Shown: in pieces, positions 1-12,410 of the stretch | How positions within the stretch are numbered: position 1 is the stretch's first letter | How the letters are laid out: the number at the start of each line of letters is the position of its first letter | Assembly (NCBI GenBank): GCA_016946835.1 | Contig: JACVTC010000118.1 | Coordinates: forward strand, 175,001-230,000 | Direction of reading: 5' to 3' | Length of the DNA stretch: 55,000 bases | Source of the DNA: Neocallimastix lanati (nom. inval.) | Taxonomy: Eukaryota > Neocallimastigomycota > Neocallimastigomycetes > Neocallimastigales > Neocallimastigaceae | Position numbers and translations under genes: made by a program | The notes under the pieces: generated by a model | What the model was told of the DNA's origin: nothing | What the model saw: the letters and a program-made list of their open reading frames with translations, nothing else | The model's database searches: none

Positions 1-815
1 CCAAAAACAGCCTTACCTTCACTGAGGAAAGGCTTATAAAGATGACATTCTGGATGTGAAAGGGTAGCACAACTTTCATTTATAGCAAAATCAAAATAAC
101 CACCTACTTCATTAATCATAAATAAAGCGTTCTTTAAACCAATAGAAATACCTAATTCATGAGCAGTATTACCTAACCACTTAGCAAAAGTAATGGTATC
201 CGCTTTCGTAAGTGGATTTGACCAACTTTGAACTTCTGACTGTTGGAAACCATCTAAATTATCAACTTCAAGTCCATCACAATTTTTACTAACAGCTTCC
301 TTCATTCTACTTCTAATTAAAGGCTTGAGACCTTCCTTACGAATATCAAGCCAATTTTCGTCACTCCATTCCTCATATTTATTTCTAACCAAACCATCTA
401 CTTTTTTATATTCTGCAAAATCTTTACGATGTTTTTCAAGTGTACCACCGGAGAAATAACAAATAACTTTTTTACCCGCATTATGATATTCTTGAATTGT
501 TGATGCACTTTTATTATAATCAACATCAATTACTTGAGCTTTTTCCGAATGACTTTTTTTTATAATTGATTTTTTTTTTTTTATAATTGAATTATTTATA
601 AATAATAAATTAATTATTATCTATACATTTCCTAATCAATTACTTTATAAATAAATTAAATATTCTAATATAAAAATATATAATACTTACACATTAAAAT
701 TATCATCTCCTAAAACGTAATTCCATGTCATTCCTGGAGTTGGTTTCCATCTAGCTTCAACATTTTTAGTAAATAATAATGAAACGATAATTGCTGTTGA
801 TAATATAAATTTCAT
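1..815 (-). CDS. GH114 family secreted glycosidase, 3' end beyond window
   Basis: Likely a secreted endo-alpha-1,4-polygalactosaminidase (glycoside hydrolase family 114, TIM-barrel fold) cleaving galactosamine-containing polysaccharide outside the cell. Exon 1 is 691-815 and exon 2 is 1-552, running off the window edge. The intron (553-690) has a GTAAGT donor and a poly-T/AG acceptor, and phases match (2 then 1). About 225 residues are visible. A signal peptide (MKFILSTAIIVSLLF, then VEA) precedes a conserved start RWKPTPGMTWNYVLG. The core contains VICYFSGGT, the acidic motif EVDNLDGF and the later FDFAINESC. The Asp and Glu of those motifs are the likely catalytic acids by family comparison. 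It is paralogous to the gene at 6452-7599, with the same intron position and phase, so the two arose by duplication. Family assignment is from memory of the family pattern. The C-terminal end cannot be seen. Confidence 0.88.
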
Positions 816-2488
816 TTTTTTTTTTTACAAAATATATATATTTAATTTAATTTAATTTAATTATTCCAATTATTTCGATTTCACTTTAAAAGAAAATGTT
901 TGAAGTATTTTCTCTCTATATTTATATAATTTTATTTTATTTTATTTTATTTTATTTTTATTTTTATTTTTGGAATTTTTTTAATTATATTAAAATTTAT
1001 TTTAAATATATAAAATTTTTATAAAATTTATAATATTAGACATAAACAAGAATCTTCCATTGAAAACAATTATAATTATTTTTTATTTTATACTTTAAGG
1101 TACAATAAAATAAAAAATAATTATAATTTGTGATTAATTTTTGTTCTGTACAATTACAATTAGGATATAATATTTATAACTTAAATAATAATTAAATAAT
1201 ATATAATATTTATATACAACGAAAGAAAAAAAAAAAAAAAAATAAATTGCTTTTTTTCCTTAAAAAAAAAAATATTTTAAGAATTATTTTTTTTTATTTA
1301 CTTTTTTTTTTTCTTTTTTTTTTTTTTTTAAATATTTATTTAAATATATAATATATAATATATATTTATATATATTTATATATAAAAGAGCTATATTAAA
1401 ATGATGTCGCACAAATGCAAGTACTAGCCAATACATTATTATCTTATAATGTATATAATCAATAATACTTTAAATTTTTTTTTTATTATTATTTCATATA
1501 TATCAAAATATATACAAATAATTGAAATAAATCATATTATCATGTTATATATTAAATAATAAATATTTAATAAGTAAATATTAAAAGAAAAAATTATATA
1601 TATATACTTTTAATTTTCAATTTTATTATAACTAATTTTAATTAATATTTAATAATTATAGATTAATATTTAATTATTATATTAAATTTAAAATAATATT
1701 AAAGAAAGAAGAGGAAGAGAATTAAGAACATCATTAATTATATAAAGAAATAAGTTTAAATTTTAAATATTATAATAATTTTTATTATTTATACTATACA
1801 AATAAATAATATTATTTACTTTTAATAAATAATTTTTATTATTTTTTATATAAATAAAATAATATTATTTACTTACAATTTAATAATTAATCTAATTTAA
1901 ATATTATAGTGAATAATTAGAGAAAAAAAAATAAATGATTTAAATTTTTATATTTTAGAAATATTGAATAAAAATTTTTCATTGTTAAAAATAAATTATA
2001 AATATATGAATAATAATTAATATAGGAATGTTTTATTATTTTTATTATATTATTGTAATGTTAATTGTGAAATGTAAAATAAAGTTTAATATTCTGCTAG
2101 TAATATATTTTATAAATAAGTAAATAAATAAATAAATATAAATAAATAAATAAATATAAATGAATGAATGAATGAATGAATTTTTTTAATTTGAATAATT
2201 CACGTTTTTCATAATGTCAATCATGGAAAATTTCTTTTAACGGTAAAAAATTGATGTAAAAAAAAAAAAAAAGTGTCACACAAAATGTTAATATTAATTT
2301 AAATATGATATGAGCAATATAATAATATAATTTTTTTATTTTATTTTAATACTCTATTATTATTTGGGAGAATTTTTATTATTTATTTTATTTTTTATTT
2401 TTATTTTATTTTTTTTATTTTATTTTGAAATAAAATACTCTTTTCAAAATTAATTTATTCATAGTTTTAATATCTTATAATTTTTTCC

Positions 2489-2528
<40 letters not shown>

Positions 2529-3160
2529 TTAAATAATTATACATACATACATATAAATAAATACATACATATATATACACATACATATAAATAAATACAT
2601 ACATATATACATACATATATAAATATATATTTATTTTACTAGTGGTTAAAGTATACATGAAAAAAGTGTTATATATATATAACTATATAAACAAATATAT
2701 AATTATAAAATATTTTTTGAAAATTGAATTCATAATTAATTTTAATATTTACAATAATGAAGTGTATTAAGTAAATTATAATTATAGTTCTCTTATAAAA
2801 TATTAAATATAAAATAAATAAAAATTTAATTTTTTTTTTTTTTTTTACTAATAACAATAATATATATATAGAATTTTTTTTTATAATTTTTAATATTATA
2901 ATTTTAATATTAATTAAGATAAAATACAGAAAAAAAAAAAAAAAAAAAAAATGAAATAGATTGTGAAATCTTTTCTTTCAAATTTATAAAATTCATATAT
3001 AATTTTTTTAAATAAATGATTTAAGTAATAATCATTTTTATTTTTATTTTTTTTTTTTAAAAGAGGCTAATTTATAAAAAATATAAAAATTAATAATTAT
3101 AAAATAAATATTATTTTGATAACAATAATAATAATAATAAAAATAATAAAACTAATAAAA

Positions 3161-3312
3161 CTAATAAAAATAAAAATAAAAATAAAAATAAAAATAAAAA
3201 TAAAAATAAAAATAAAAATAAAAATAAAAATAAAAATAAAAACAAAAATAAAAATAAAAATAATAATAAAAATAAAAATAAAATATAGAAATAAAAATAA
3301 AAATAAAAATAA
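3161..3312. repeat. (TAAAAA)n microsatellite
   Basis: Near-perfect hexanucleotide array of TAAAAA units over roughly 150 bp, interrupted by single changes (one AACAAA, one TAATAA). The open frame through it (Ile-Lys dipeptide string) is a by-product of the repeat. Confidence 0.9.
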
Positions 3313-4101
3313 AAAAATATTTGTTTTAATTAAATATAAATTCCATACAATGTTTATAATGGTGTAATTTTATTTATAATATTTGATGATTATATAAATT
3401 ATTATTTTAATAATTTTTCTTCATCATATATCATAAAAATTTATATTTTAATTAAGTTAATAATAATTATAGACTGTACTTTCGTTGTTTAATTATTTGT
3501 ATAATTGAAATTTAACCATTATAATCATTTAAATCTACATTTTTTATTTTAATAATACATATAAATATTTATTTTTTTTTATTTAAATAACATATTAAAT
3601 CTATCTATTTATTTTTTTTTTCATTTTAAATATAAACTATTAGGTAAATAAAAAAGTAAATTTAAACATTGTAACATCTATTTTATTTTTATTTTGTTTC
3701 ATTTTTTTTTTTGAAATAGTTAATCATTTTTTATTAATATTTTAAATTTATGAAGAGAGGGAAAAAAAAAATAATCATTTTTATTAATATTTTAAATTTA
3801 AGAAAAGAGAAAAAAAAAAAAAAAACCCAAATGTTTCTGGTATATCAAAAAGTGAAAATATTAATTTTTAATATAATAATAAAGATATTATTTATTATTT
3901 ACAGTTAAATTAATGTTAAATATCTTTGTTAAATGAAATATTCCCTTAATATTAAAAAAAAAAAAATTATTGAATTTATTAAATTTTCAATACTATATAT
4001 ATTTAATTTTCTTTTCAGAAAATTATTAATATTTAATATTTTCGTCTTTAATAATATATATATATTTTTCTTAACTCTATTCTTCAACCATATATAAATT
4101 T

Positions 4102-4400
4102 AATTATTAATAACTATCATTAATAGCTTATTTATTAATTATTATTATTGTTATTATTATTAATTAATATTGATTATTATTATCAATTATTATTATAATT
4201 ATTAATAACTATCATTAATAATTTATTTATTAATTATTATTATTGTTATTATTATTAATATTGATTATTATTATCATTTATTATTATTATTATAATTATT
4301 AATAACTATCATTAATAATTTATTTATTAATTATTATTATTGTTATTATTATTGATTAATATTGATTATTACTATCAATTATTATTTTATTATTATTATT
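4102..4400. repeat. Three tandem copies of a 95-97 bp AT-only unit
   Basis: The motif TAACTATCATTAATA recurs at 4111, 4206 and 4303, each time followed by TTATTTATTAATTATTATTATTG and a TTGATTATTA block. This gives three imperfect copies with periods of 95 and 97 bp. The unit is a true tandem duplication built from simple-sequence DNA rather than a plain microsatellite. Confidence 0.8.
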
Positions 4401-4671
4401 ATTATTATTATTTTTTTTTTTTGATATTATACTTTATCTAGAGTATTAATCTTATACTATGAAAATCATATCATAGGCCGTTAATTTAATAATTTTTTAA
4501 TTAATTCTCATTTCTTAAATATAAGAAATATTAAATTTATTTATTCTTTTGTTAAATTAACAGAAATGAATTTAATTATTGCATATTAAGTAATAAAATA
4601 TTTTTAATTTTCTTTTTAAGTTAAAATTAAATTTTTTATTTTATTTAATTTAATTCTCTTAATCAACATTT

Positions 4672-4776
4672 ATATTATTTTATTATTTCTTTATTTTATT
4701 ATTTCTTTATATTTTATTATTTCTTTATATTTTATTATTTCTTTATATTTTATTATTTCATTATATTTTATTATTT
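4672..4776. repeat. Tandem ~19-bp AT repeat
   Basis: Five or six copies of a unit resembling TTTTATTATTTCTTTATA in tandem, with slight variation at the ends. Confidence 0.75.
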
Positions 4777-5442
4777 TTTTTTATTATGTTAAATAAAAAA
4801 AAAAAAAGGATCTGTAATATTAAAATAAAATAAAATAAAAAAATTTTTTTATTATTATTTAATATTTGTAAATTAATTTGAGGGTTTCTCATAAAAATTT
4901 CAATATCAAAAATTTCTTTTTTAATTAAAAAAGAATATTATATTTAATTTCTAAAAACGGTTAAGTTTATATATATTTAATTAAAATAATAATTTATTTT
5001 ATAGATATATCAATTCTATTTAATAATAAAAATAATTATTATTTGACTATCCTAAGTCAATTAAATAGAAAAAAAAATTGAAATTTAAAATAATTATCAT
5101 TAGCCAATTATTTTTTTGATTTAGTTTCACAGGATACAAAAATAATTATTAAAAAAACAAATAAAGATAATTTTTATAGTATAATCTGTACAACTATATA
5201 AATAATTATATATATTGTTTATATTAAAATATATATATTTAGATTATTTAGATTATAAAATTTATTATATAAATTCTAATAAATTTTCTTTATATAGTAT
5301 GATGATATGAAAAAACTAAAAAAAAATTAAAAAAAAAAAGAAAATAAAGTTTTAATAAAATAATTAATTTAATCATAGAATTTTTTTTTTCTTTTTTTTT
5401 TTTAATAAATTTCCTATATTCAAAAAAATCAAAAAAAAAAAA

Positions 5443-5474
<32 letters not shown>

Positions 5475-6451
5475 ATATAAATATTTATATTTGATTTCTT
5501 TTAATATAATATAATAAAAAAAAAAATATAAAATTTGATTTATTTTAATATAAGAAAAATGAAGTTTATATAAAAATTAATATATGAGAATAAACAAATA
5601 TATAATTAGAATATTATTTTTTATTTATTGTAAAACTTTAATAGTAATCATTTATCAAATGAAATGAATTATTTATTATAATGTTTATTTTTATTATAAT
5701 TTAATTAATATAGTATATTAATAATAGTAAATAAACCATTATTAAGTAATCAATGATTTATTATCTTTTATTTTATGTTATTTTATGTTATTTCATTTTA
5801 TTTTATATATTATTATTTCTTTTAATTTGACAAATAATGATAGGCATATATATTTTTTTTATAAATATACAAAAAATTCTCAAAAAATTTTGTGTTTTTT
5901 TAAAATAATTTTTAAATTTTGTGTTTTATTTTATTTTAAGTAATTTTTGTAAAATAATTTTTGTAAAATAATTTTTGTTATATATATATAATTTACTTTT
6001 TTATTTATACTTTTTAGTAAACTTGTAAATAATTAAATATATATATATAAATGAAGTAAACTTTAAAGAAGTTTCATCATACCAAAAAATAAAGAAATAG
6101 TGAAAAAAAAACTTTATAAAACATAAATTAAAAAAAAATATTCATTATTCGTATAACTTCATAGTAAAAAATTAACCCAACATTTAATATTATAAAAATA
6201 TTTTACTTTTTGATTAATTTTTAAATAAGCATTTTATTTTTCTTTATTTATAAATTAATAAAGTGAAATAAATCAATAAAAATAATCAATAAGTAAAAAA
6301 AAAAAAAAAGATATTATAATAAAATTACAAAAATAAAAAAATTTTTTTTTAATAAAATAGTAAAAATATCATATATCATTAACTAAATATAAAAAATAAT
6401 ATAATATAATATAATAGTAAAGTAGAATTAATAAATATAGAATTAGTCAAA

Positions 6452-7599
6452 ATGAAATTTTTATTACCAGTTACAATCCTTGTTTCTTTAATATTTTCTA
6501 ATGTTGAGGCTAGATGGAAGCCAACCCCAGGTATGACATGGAATTATGTTTTAGGAGCTAAAGTAGATATGTATGTACCAAGTAAAATAAAATTATTATA
6601 AAGATAATTATTATTTTTAATTTTTTATTTTTTATCTTTTTTAAAAAAAAAATATTTTATTTTTTATTAACTTCTTTTATTTCTATTTTATTATATAAAT
6701 ATAGTTCTTCTGAAAGAGCTCAAGTTCTTGATATAGATTATGAGACTGACGCTTCAAAAATTAAACAATATCACAATGCCGGTAAAAGAGTAATTTGCTA
6801 CTTCTCTGGAGGTACAATTGAAAAAAATCGTAGTGATTATAAGCATTATACGGCCGTTAGTGGTTTAGTTAAAAATACCTATGGGGACTGGCCAGATGAA
6901 AAATGGCTTGATTTCCGTAAAGAAGGTCTTAAACCACTCATTATCAATCGTATGAAAAGAGCTATCAATAATGGATGTGATGCTATTGAAGTGGATAATT
7001 TAGATGGTTATCAAATTTCAGATGTCAAAGATAACTGGTCTAATCCACTTACGAAAGAAGATACCGTTGTCTTTGCTAGATGGTTAGGTAACACTGCTCA
7101 CAGTTTAGGTATATCCATTGGTTTAAAGAATATTCCAGGTTTAATTAGTAGTGTCGGTAGTTACTTTGATTTTGCAATCAATGAAAGTTGTATTCATTAC
7201 AAAAATGAATGTGCTATGTACAAGAATTTCATTAGAACAGGAAAACCAGTATTTGGCATTACTTATGGTAGCTTCACTGGACAACTTCAAACCATGTGTA
7301 AGGAATTAAATGGTGTTGGTATTAGTATGATTGTAAAGAAAAGTCAAAGTTTAGTTCAAGCTAGTACCATATTTGATGGTAAATCTCACTGTGGTAGTAA
7401 TTTCAGTTATGGTTATTCTTACTCTTCATCAAGTAGTAGCAGTAGTAGCAGTAGTAGTAGTAGAAAAGTTGTTAAAGGCAATAAAAAGTCATCCGTTAAA
7501 AAGGTCAAGACTATTAAAAAGTCATCTAATGGAAAGTCAAAGTCTAAAAAGGTTATTGTTGTTATAAAGAAAGTTAAAAAAGCTACTAGAAAGCATTAA
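6452..7599 (+). CDS. GH114 family secreted glycosidase with poly-Ser linker and basic tail
   Basis: Second endo-alpha-1,4-polygalactosaminidase-like enzyme (GH114), 337 residues. Exon 1 is 6452-6570 (donor GTATGT) and exon 2 is 6705-7599 (acceptor ATATAG); the exons sum to 1,014 nt. The start gives a clear signal peptide (MKFLLPVTILVSLIFS, then VEA). The mature part begins RWKPTPGMTWNYVLG exactly as in the divergent paralogue. Candidate catalytic acids are in EVDNLDGY (about residues 135-142; D137 and D140) and FDFAINESC (E200). VICYFSGGT and the tail motif KSQSLVQASTIFDGKSHC complete the barrel. From about residue 280 a run of 14 serines follows, then a Lys/Arg/Ser tail of about 43 residues. 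A Ser-rich linker normally connects to a dockerin or carbohydrate-binding module in gut-fungal enzymes, but here it ends in a polycationic tail. Secretion and substrate are inferred. Confidence 0.9.
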
Positions 7600-8343
7600 A
7601 TATAGAAAAATTAATAATTTTAACTAAAAATTTATATTTATTTATCTTTTTTTTTCTTTTTATTAAGAAAAAAATAAATATATAAATAATAATAAAAAAA
7701 AAAAAAAAAAAAAGAAGAAAGAATAGAAGTAGTATAGAAATAATTTATAAAAATAATTAAACCAAAATTGAAATCATAATTGATGAAACCATAATTGAAA
7801 ATATCATTGTATATATTTCAGTCATACTTTTAAATTTTTAAAAATATTTTTGTTATTTTTATTTTTAATTTTTTTTTTTCTTAGTAAAAGAATTAATAAT
7901 TGTTAATGTTTTAAGAATAAATAATGGTTAAAATTAATTAACTTTATAAAAAAAAAAATTTTTTTTTTCTTAATAATCTTTTTTATAATTATTATTATAT
8001 GAATTAATAATTGTTAAAATAAATAAACCTAATTTAATAAAAAATAAAATTTAATAAAAAATAAAATTTAAATTCAAATACATATACATATATATATATT
8101 TTATTTTCGGTTTTAAATTAATTTATATGTTTATTTTTATTTTTAAATAAATTTATGATGTATGGTAAAGTTTTATAAATTTATTTAAAAATAAAAATAA
8201 AGTTTTACAAATTGAAATTAATAAAAATTCCATCTCGTTTTATTATTATTATTTTTTTTTTTTATTATTTTTTATTTTAATTCTATGTATTCTATGTAAA
8301 GTTTATAATAAAAAACTTTTTTAAAAGAAATATAAAGAAATAT

Positions 8344-8356
8344 GCCGTTAAACGGC
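8344..8356. other. Short perfect inverted repeat in a mixed-composition patch
   Basis: GCCGTT-A-AACGGC is a 6-bp perfect inverted repeat, notable because G/C bases are rare here. It starts a patch (to about 8520) that also holds a possible hairpin with arms TGGAT and ATCCA around 8451-8476. This could be part of a small RNA or a protein-binding site. I cannot assign it. Confidence 0.35.
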
Positions 8357-8763
8357 TAAGGTTGTACAAAAAATTTTAATAATTTTTATGTTTTAAATTA
8401 CATAATTTTTTATGTAATATGCCTAATGTATTTTTAAGGTATGGAGTATATGGATTGATAACAATTATTCATCCATTCCACCACATAGGTTTAACATAAT
8501 ATAGTATGAATATAATTTATTGACAAAAAAAAAAAAAAAAAATAAAAACAACTTTTTTTTTTTTTTGGATGACATTGATGAGTATATCTATTTTAATTAT
8601 TTATTAATTTATTTAATAACATAATTTTATTATATGTTAATTTTTTTTTTTTTTTAAATTTAAAACTTTTTACCTTTTTATTTTTTTATTAATTTGTTTT
8701 TTTTATTTATTTATTTAATTTCATTTAATTTTATTTTTTTATTTTTATTACTTTTTATTTTCT

Positions 8764-8801
<38 letters not shown>

Positions 8802-9822
8802 CTTTGATCTAATTTTATGGAAAAACTTTCAATACAAATAATATTTATGGATTTATATTTTTTCTATACTTGGTTTTGTATGAAATTTCTAAATGGAATA
8901 TAAAGAAAGATAAAAATGAGAAAAAAAAAAACAAAAAACAAAAAACAAAAAAAAACTCACTTTCAATATCTATTAATTAGAAAAAAAGTTAATCAATAAA
9001 AAATCCTTTTTTTTTTTTTTCTAATTTTTTTTTTTTTTAAAAAAAAGAACAAAATTAAAAAGAAATAAAATAAAATAATATACATAATAATTATTATTTT
9101 TATTTAAACTACCCATTATAGCTAGTTTTATTAAAAAAAATATTAAGATGAATAATTATAGCTATTTGAATAATAAAAAAAAACATAAATAAAATGTTAA
9201 TGAAGATTTTATTAATAATAAGCCACAAATACATATATATTTTAATATGAAAGATGTTTTTATATGAAACACATAATAAAAATACAAAAAACAAAAAAAA
9301 TAATTCCAAATTTTTATTTCATGATAATATTATAAGCAATAAGAAGAAAAAAAAATTTTATTTTGTGGATTTTTTTTTGTGTTTAGTTTAAAATTTATTA
9401 TTTATAAAAATTATAATTTTTAATTTATTTTATTCTATATATAGTTTTATACAAATGGATATAAATGGATATAAATGGATATTAAATATATATATATATA
9501 TATATTATTTTTTTTTTATACCAATTTTATATATTTATAAAAATATTATAAAAATATTTGTATTTGTAAAATAAAAGGTTTTATTTTTTTTTTTTTTGTC
9601 TATTCATCCTATCCATATCTATATATTAATTATAAAATAATAATAATTATCCCAGTAAATAGAGAAAGATTTATATATATTTATCTTTAGGTTTATGGCA
9701 TTTCAAATGAAACTATTCAATTTCAATCAATGTGAATGTCTTATCATTGTAGTTGAATAAAAAAAAAAAAAAAAAAAAAAAAAACAGCCAAAAAAATTTA
9801 ATATATTAAATAAAAAAGTGGG

Positions 9823-9863
9823 GGACTGACCTCCAGAATTGTGGCGAGGACATGTCGTAGGTT
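9823..9863. other. G+C-rich 41-bp patch, possible RNA remnant
   Basis: A block starting GTGGGGGACTGACCTCCAG and ending near GTCGTAGGTTGAT is far richer in G+C than its surroundings. GGGGG and CCTCC can pair around the loop ACTGA, CCTC can alternatively pair with a later GAGG, and GACATGTC is palindromic. A T5 run follows at about 9871-9875 on the plus strand, as in a short Pol III transcript. No tRNA, 5S or snRNA match is recognisable. Confidence 0.3.
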
Positions 9864-9919
9864 GATATAATTTTTAATAGTTTAAATTATTATTTTTTTT
9901 TTTTTCATCCACATAATTA

Positions 9920-10311
9920 TTAAAATATATTCATATAAAATAATTGAAATATATTCATATAAAATAATTGAAATATATTCATATAAAATAATTGAAATAT
10001 ATTCATATAAAATAATTGAAATATATTCATATAAAATAATTGAAATATATTCATATAAAATAATTGAAATATATTCATATAAAATAATTGAAATATATTC
10101 ATATAAAATAATTGAAATATATTCATATAAAATAATTGAAATATATTCATATAAAATAATTGAAATATATTCATATAAAATAATTGAAATATATTCATAT
10201 AAAATAATTGAAATATATTCATATAAAATAATTGAAATATATTCATATAAAATAATTGAAATATATTCATATAAAATAATTGAAATATATTCATATAAAA
10301 TAATTGAAATA
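9920..10311. repeat. 24-bp minisatellite, about 16 identical copies
   Basis: Unit GAAATATATTCATATAAAAT plus AATT (24 bp) repeated about 16 times without visible variation until the last partial copy. Because 24 is a multiple of three, the minus strand is open throughout and would read MNIFQLFY repeated. There is no gene context, so I treat that frame as a by-product. The homogeneity suggests recent expansion or gene-conversion-like turnover. Confidence 0.95.
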
Positions 10312-11054
10312 TTGAATTATTATTATTATTATTATAATTATTAATATTACTATTATTATTTATTTATTTATTTAGTCAATCAACATCATATGGAGATAAT
10401 AATTTTATTTTTATGATTTATTATTCGATTTTTTTTATTTTTTTTATTATTTTTATTATTTTTTTTTTAATATAAATAATACCATAAATTATAAATATAA
10501 CTAAAAATGTCGAAAAATAAATAAATAAATAAATAAATGAATAAATAAATAAATAAATGTATAAATAAATAAATTTCTATAATTTATTTGACAATTTATT
10601 TGATAGAGTGCTTAAAATAGTGTAGAGAGAGAGAGAGAAAAAAAATTAATTGATTGTATATAAGAAATAAATGATTACGATTACGATTAACGATTATTTA
10701 TTATTTAATTAAAAAACCACTTAATTTTTTTTAATAATATAAAAAAAAATAAAAAATAAAAAATAAAAAATAAAAAATAAAAAAATAATAAAAAAAATAA
10801 TAAAAAAAAAATAATAAAACTAATATAAATATAAATATAAATATATAAATATAAATATAAATTAAATATAAATATAAATATAAAAAACAAAATAGTGAAC
10901 AAGAAAAAAACATAAAAAAGGAAAAAAAAAAAAAAATTTTTAATTTTTTAATTTTTTTTTTTTTTAATTTTTTTTTAATTTTTTATTTTTTTTTTATTTT
11001 TTTTTTTATTTTTTATTTTTTTTTTTGGTTTATTTATAAATCATTTTTTTTTTT

Positions 11055-12375
11055 TCAAAGAGGTTTACAAGCGTCATCTACCGGTGAATTTAATTTATTT
11101 AATAATGGATTATTATAAGGAGAATTTATAATGGTAAGCCATTGACTCATCGTAATACGTTCCATTTCTTTGACCCATTTTTCAATTTCATCCTTTTTCT
11201 TATTAATGATATCTTCATTATTTAAGTCATTTAGTATGATTGGAAGTTCCTCAAAACCTTCAAAATAAATAAATACATCTCTAAATTCTTCACGATACCA
11301 TTCTACCCATCTAGAAAGCATATTTTCCATTATAGGTTTCTTTTTTATTTTTTGTTCCTTCTCAGTTCTTTTATTCATATCATCTATAATAATAATAATA
11401 ATGAAAAAAAAAAAAAAAAATTATAAAAATATTATAAATATATTATAAAAATATTATAAATAATAAAATAATAAAATAATATTTAATAAATATTTAAATA
11501 AATTATTAATATAAATCAAATAAATATATAATAATAATAAAACAAACAAACAAATAAATAAATAAAATAAAATGAAATAAAATGAAAAAAAAAAAAAAAA
11601 AGTTTAAAAATTAAAATTTATATATATCTATATATCTTTATATCAATTACCTATTGGCTCTTTATATTCCTCAATATCTTCTATATAACTATCAATATAG
11701 TTATCCACTTCTTCATCATCTGTATTTTTATTATCTTTATTAGATTTAGTTTTATCATTATCATCTCCACTTTCGCTACTACTACTCTGATCTAGGAAAA
11801 CAGAGGATTCTGTAAATGTATATTCTTCATAGGTTTCAAGTAACCTTTTAAACATTGAAGGTGACGGCAATAAATATATAATTTTTTCTCTTAAATTTTC
11901 CATCATCGCCATAACAGAAACTTGATATGGGAGATAAAGAAGTGCTTTAAATTTTGATAATATCTTTGGTCCACCATATCTAGTATTTAATACTTCATAT
12001 GGTACTGATAATGCTTGTAATGCTGGAACTGAAAGCATTGAATCTTGCTTTGAACGTGAAATAATAGCGATGGTATTTTTGGGTTCTTCAGAATGATAAT
12101 ATAAGGATTCATCATATTCCTGGATATTAGGTGGGTATCCAGTTGATCTTATTAATGCATAATGTGGTACGTAAATACCACTTCTACATAAATAATATAT
12201 TTCATATGGATTATTAACAACTACTATAATTTTTTTTGTCTCTATTGCATTTTTAAATAATTTATGAAATTCTGTTTTATAGTCATCTTTTAAAAATACA
12301 TCAAATCTTTATTATAAGAATATATAGATATCAATATATATATATATATATATATATAATTCAATATTATAATAA

Positions 12376-12410
<35 letters not shown>

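Larger units (their letters stand above)
816..6451. other. Gene-free AT-rich spacer between divergent GH114 genes
   Basis: This 5.6 kb stretch should hold both promoters of the divergent GH114 pair. It is nearly all A/T with many poly-A/poly-T runs, and the few open frames are simple-repeat translations (Ile/Lys strings). One short patch with more G+C (about 1388-1440, including GATGTCGCACAAATGC and a CCAAT pentamer at about 1424) lies roughly 600 bp upstream of the minus-strand gene and might be regulatory. I saw no other gene, RNA or transposon signature. Confidence 0.6.
7600..11054. other. AT-rich spacer with two small G+C-richer patches and a minisatellite
   Basis: No supportable protein gene. 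Beyond simple repeats it contains a short inverted repeat at 8344-8356 followed by mixed sequence to about 8520, a 41-bp G+C-rich patch at 9823-9863, and the 24-bp minisatellite at 9920-10311, all listed separately. Long poly-T (about 8767-8799) and poly-A runs break up the rest. The GH114 transcript at 6452-7599 should end in the first few hundred bases. Confidence 0.6.

Noticed and set aside
9920-10311. CRISPR array
   Set aside because: Units are directly adjacent without spacers and the DNA is eukaryotic; this is a minisatellite.
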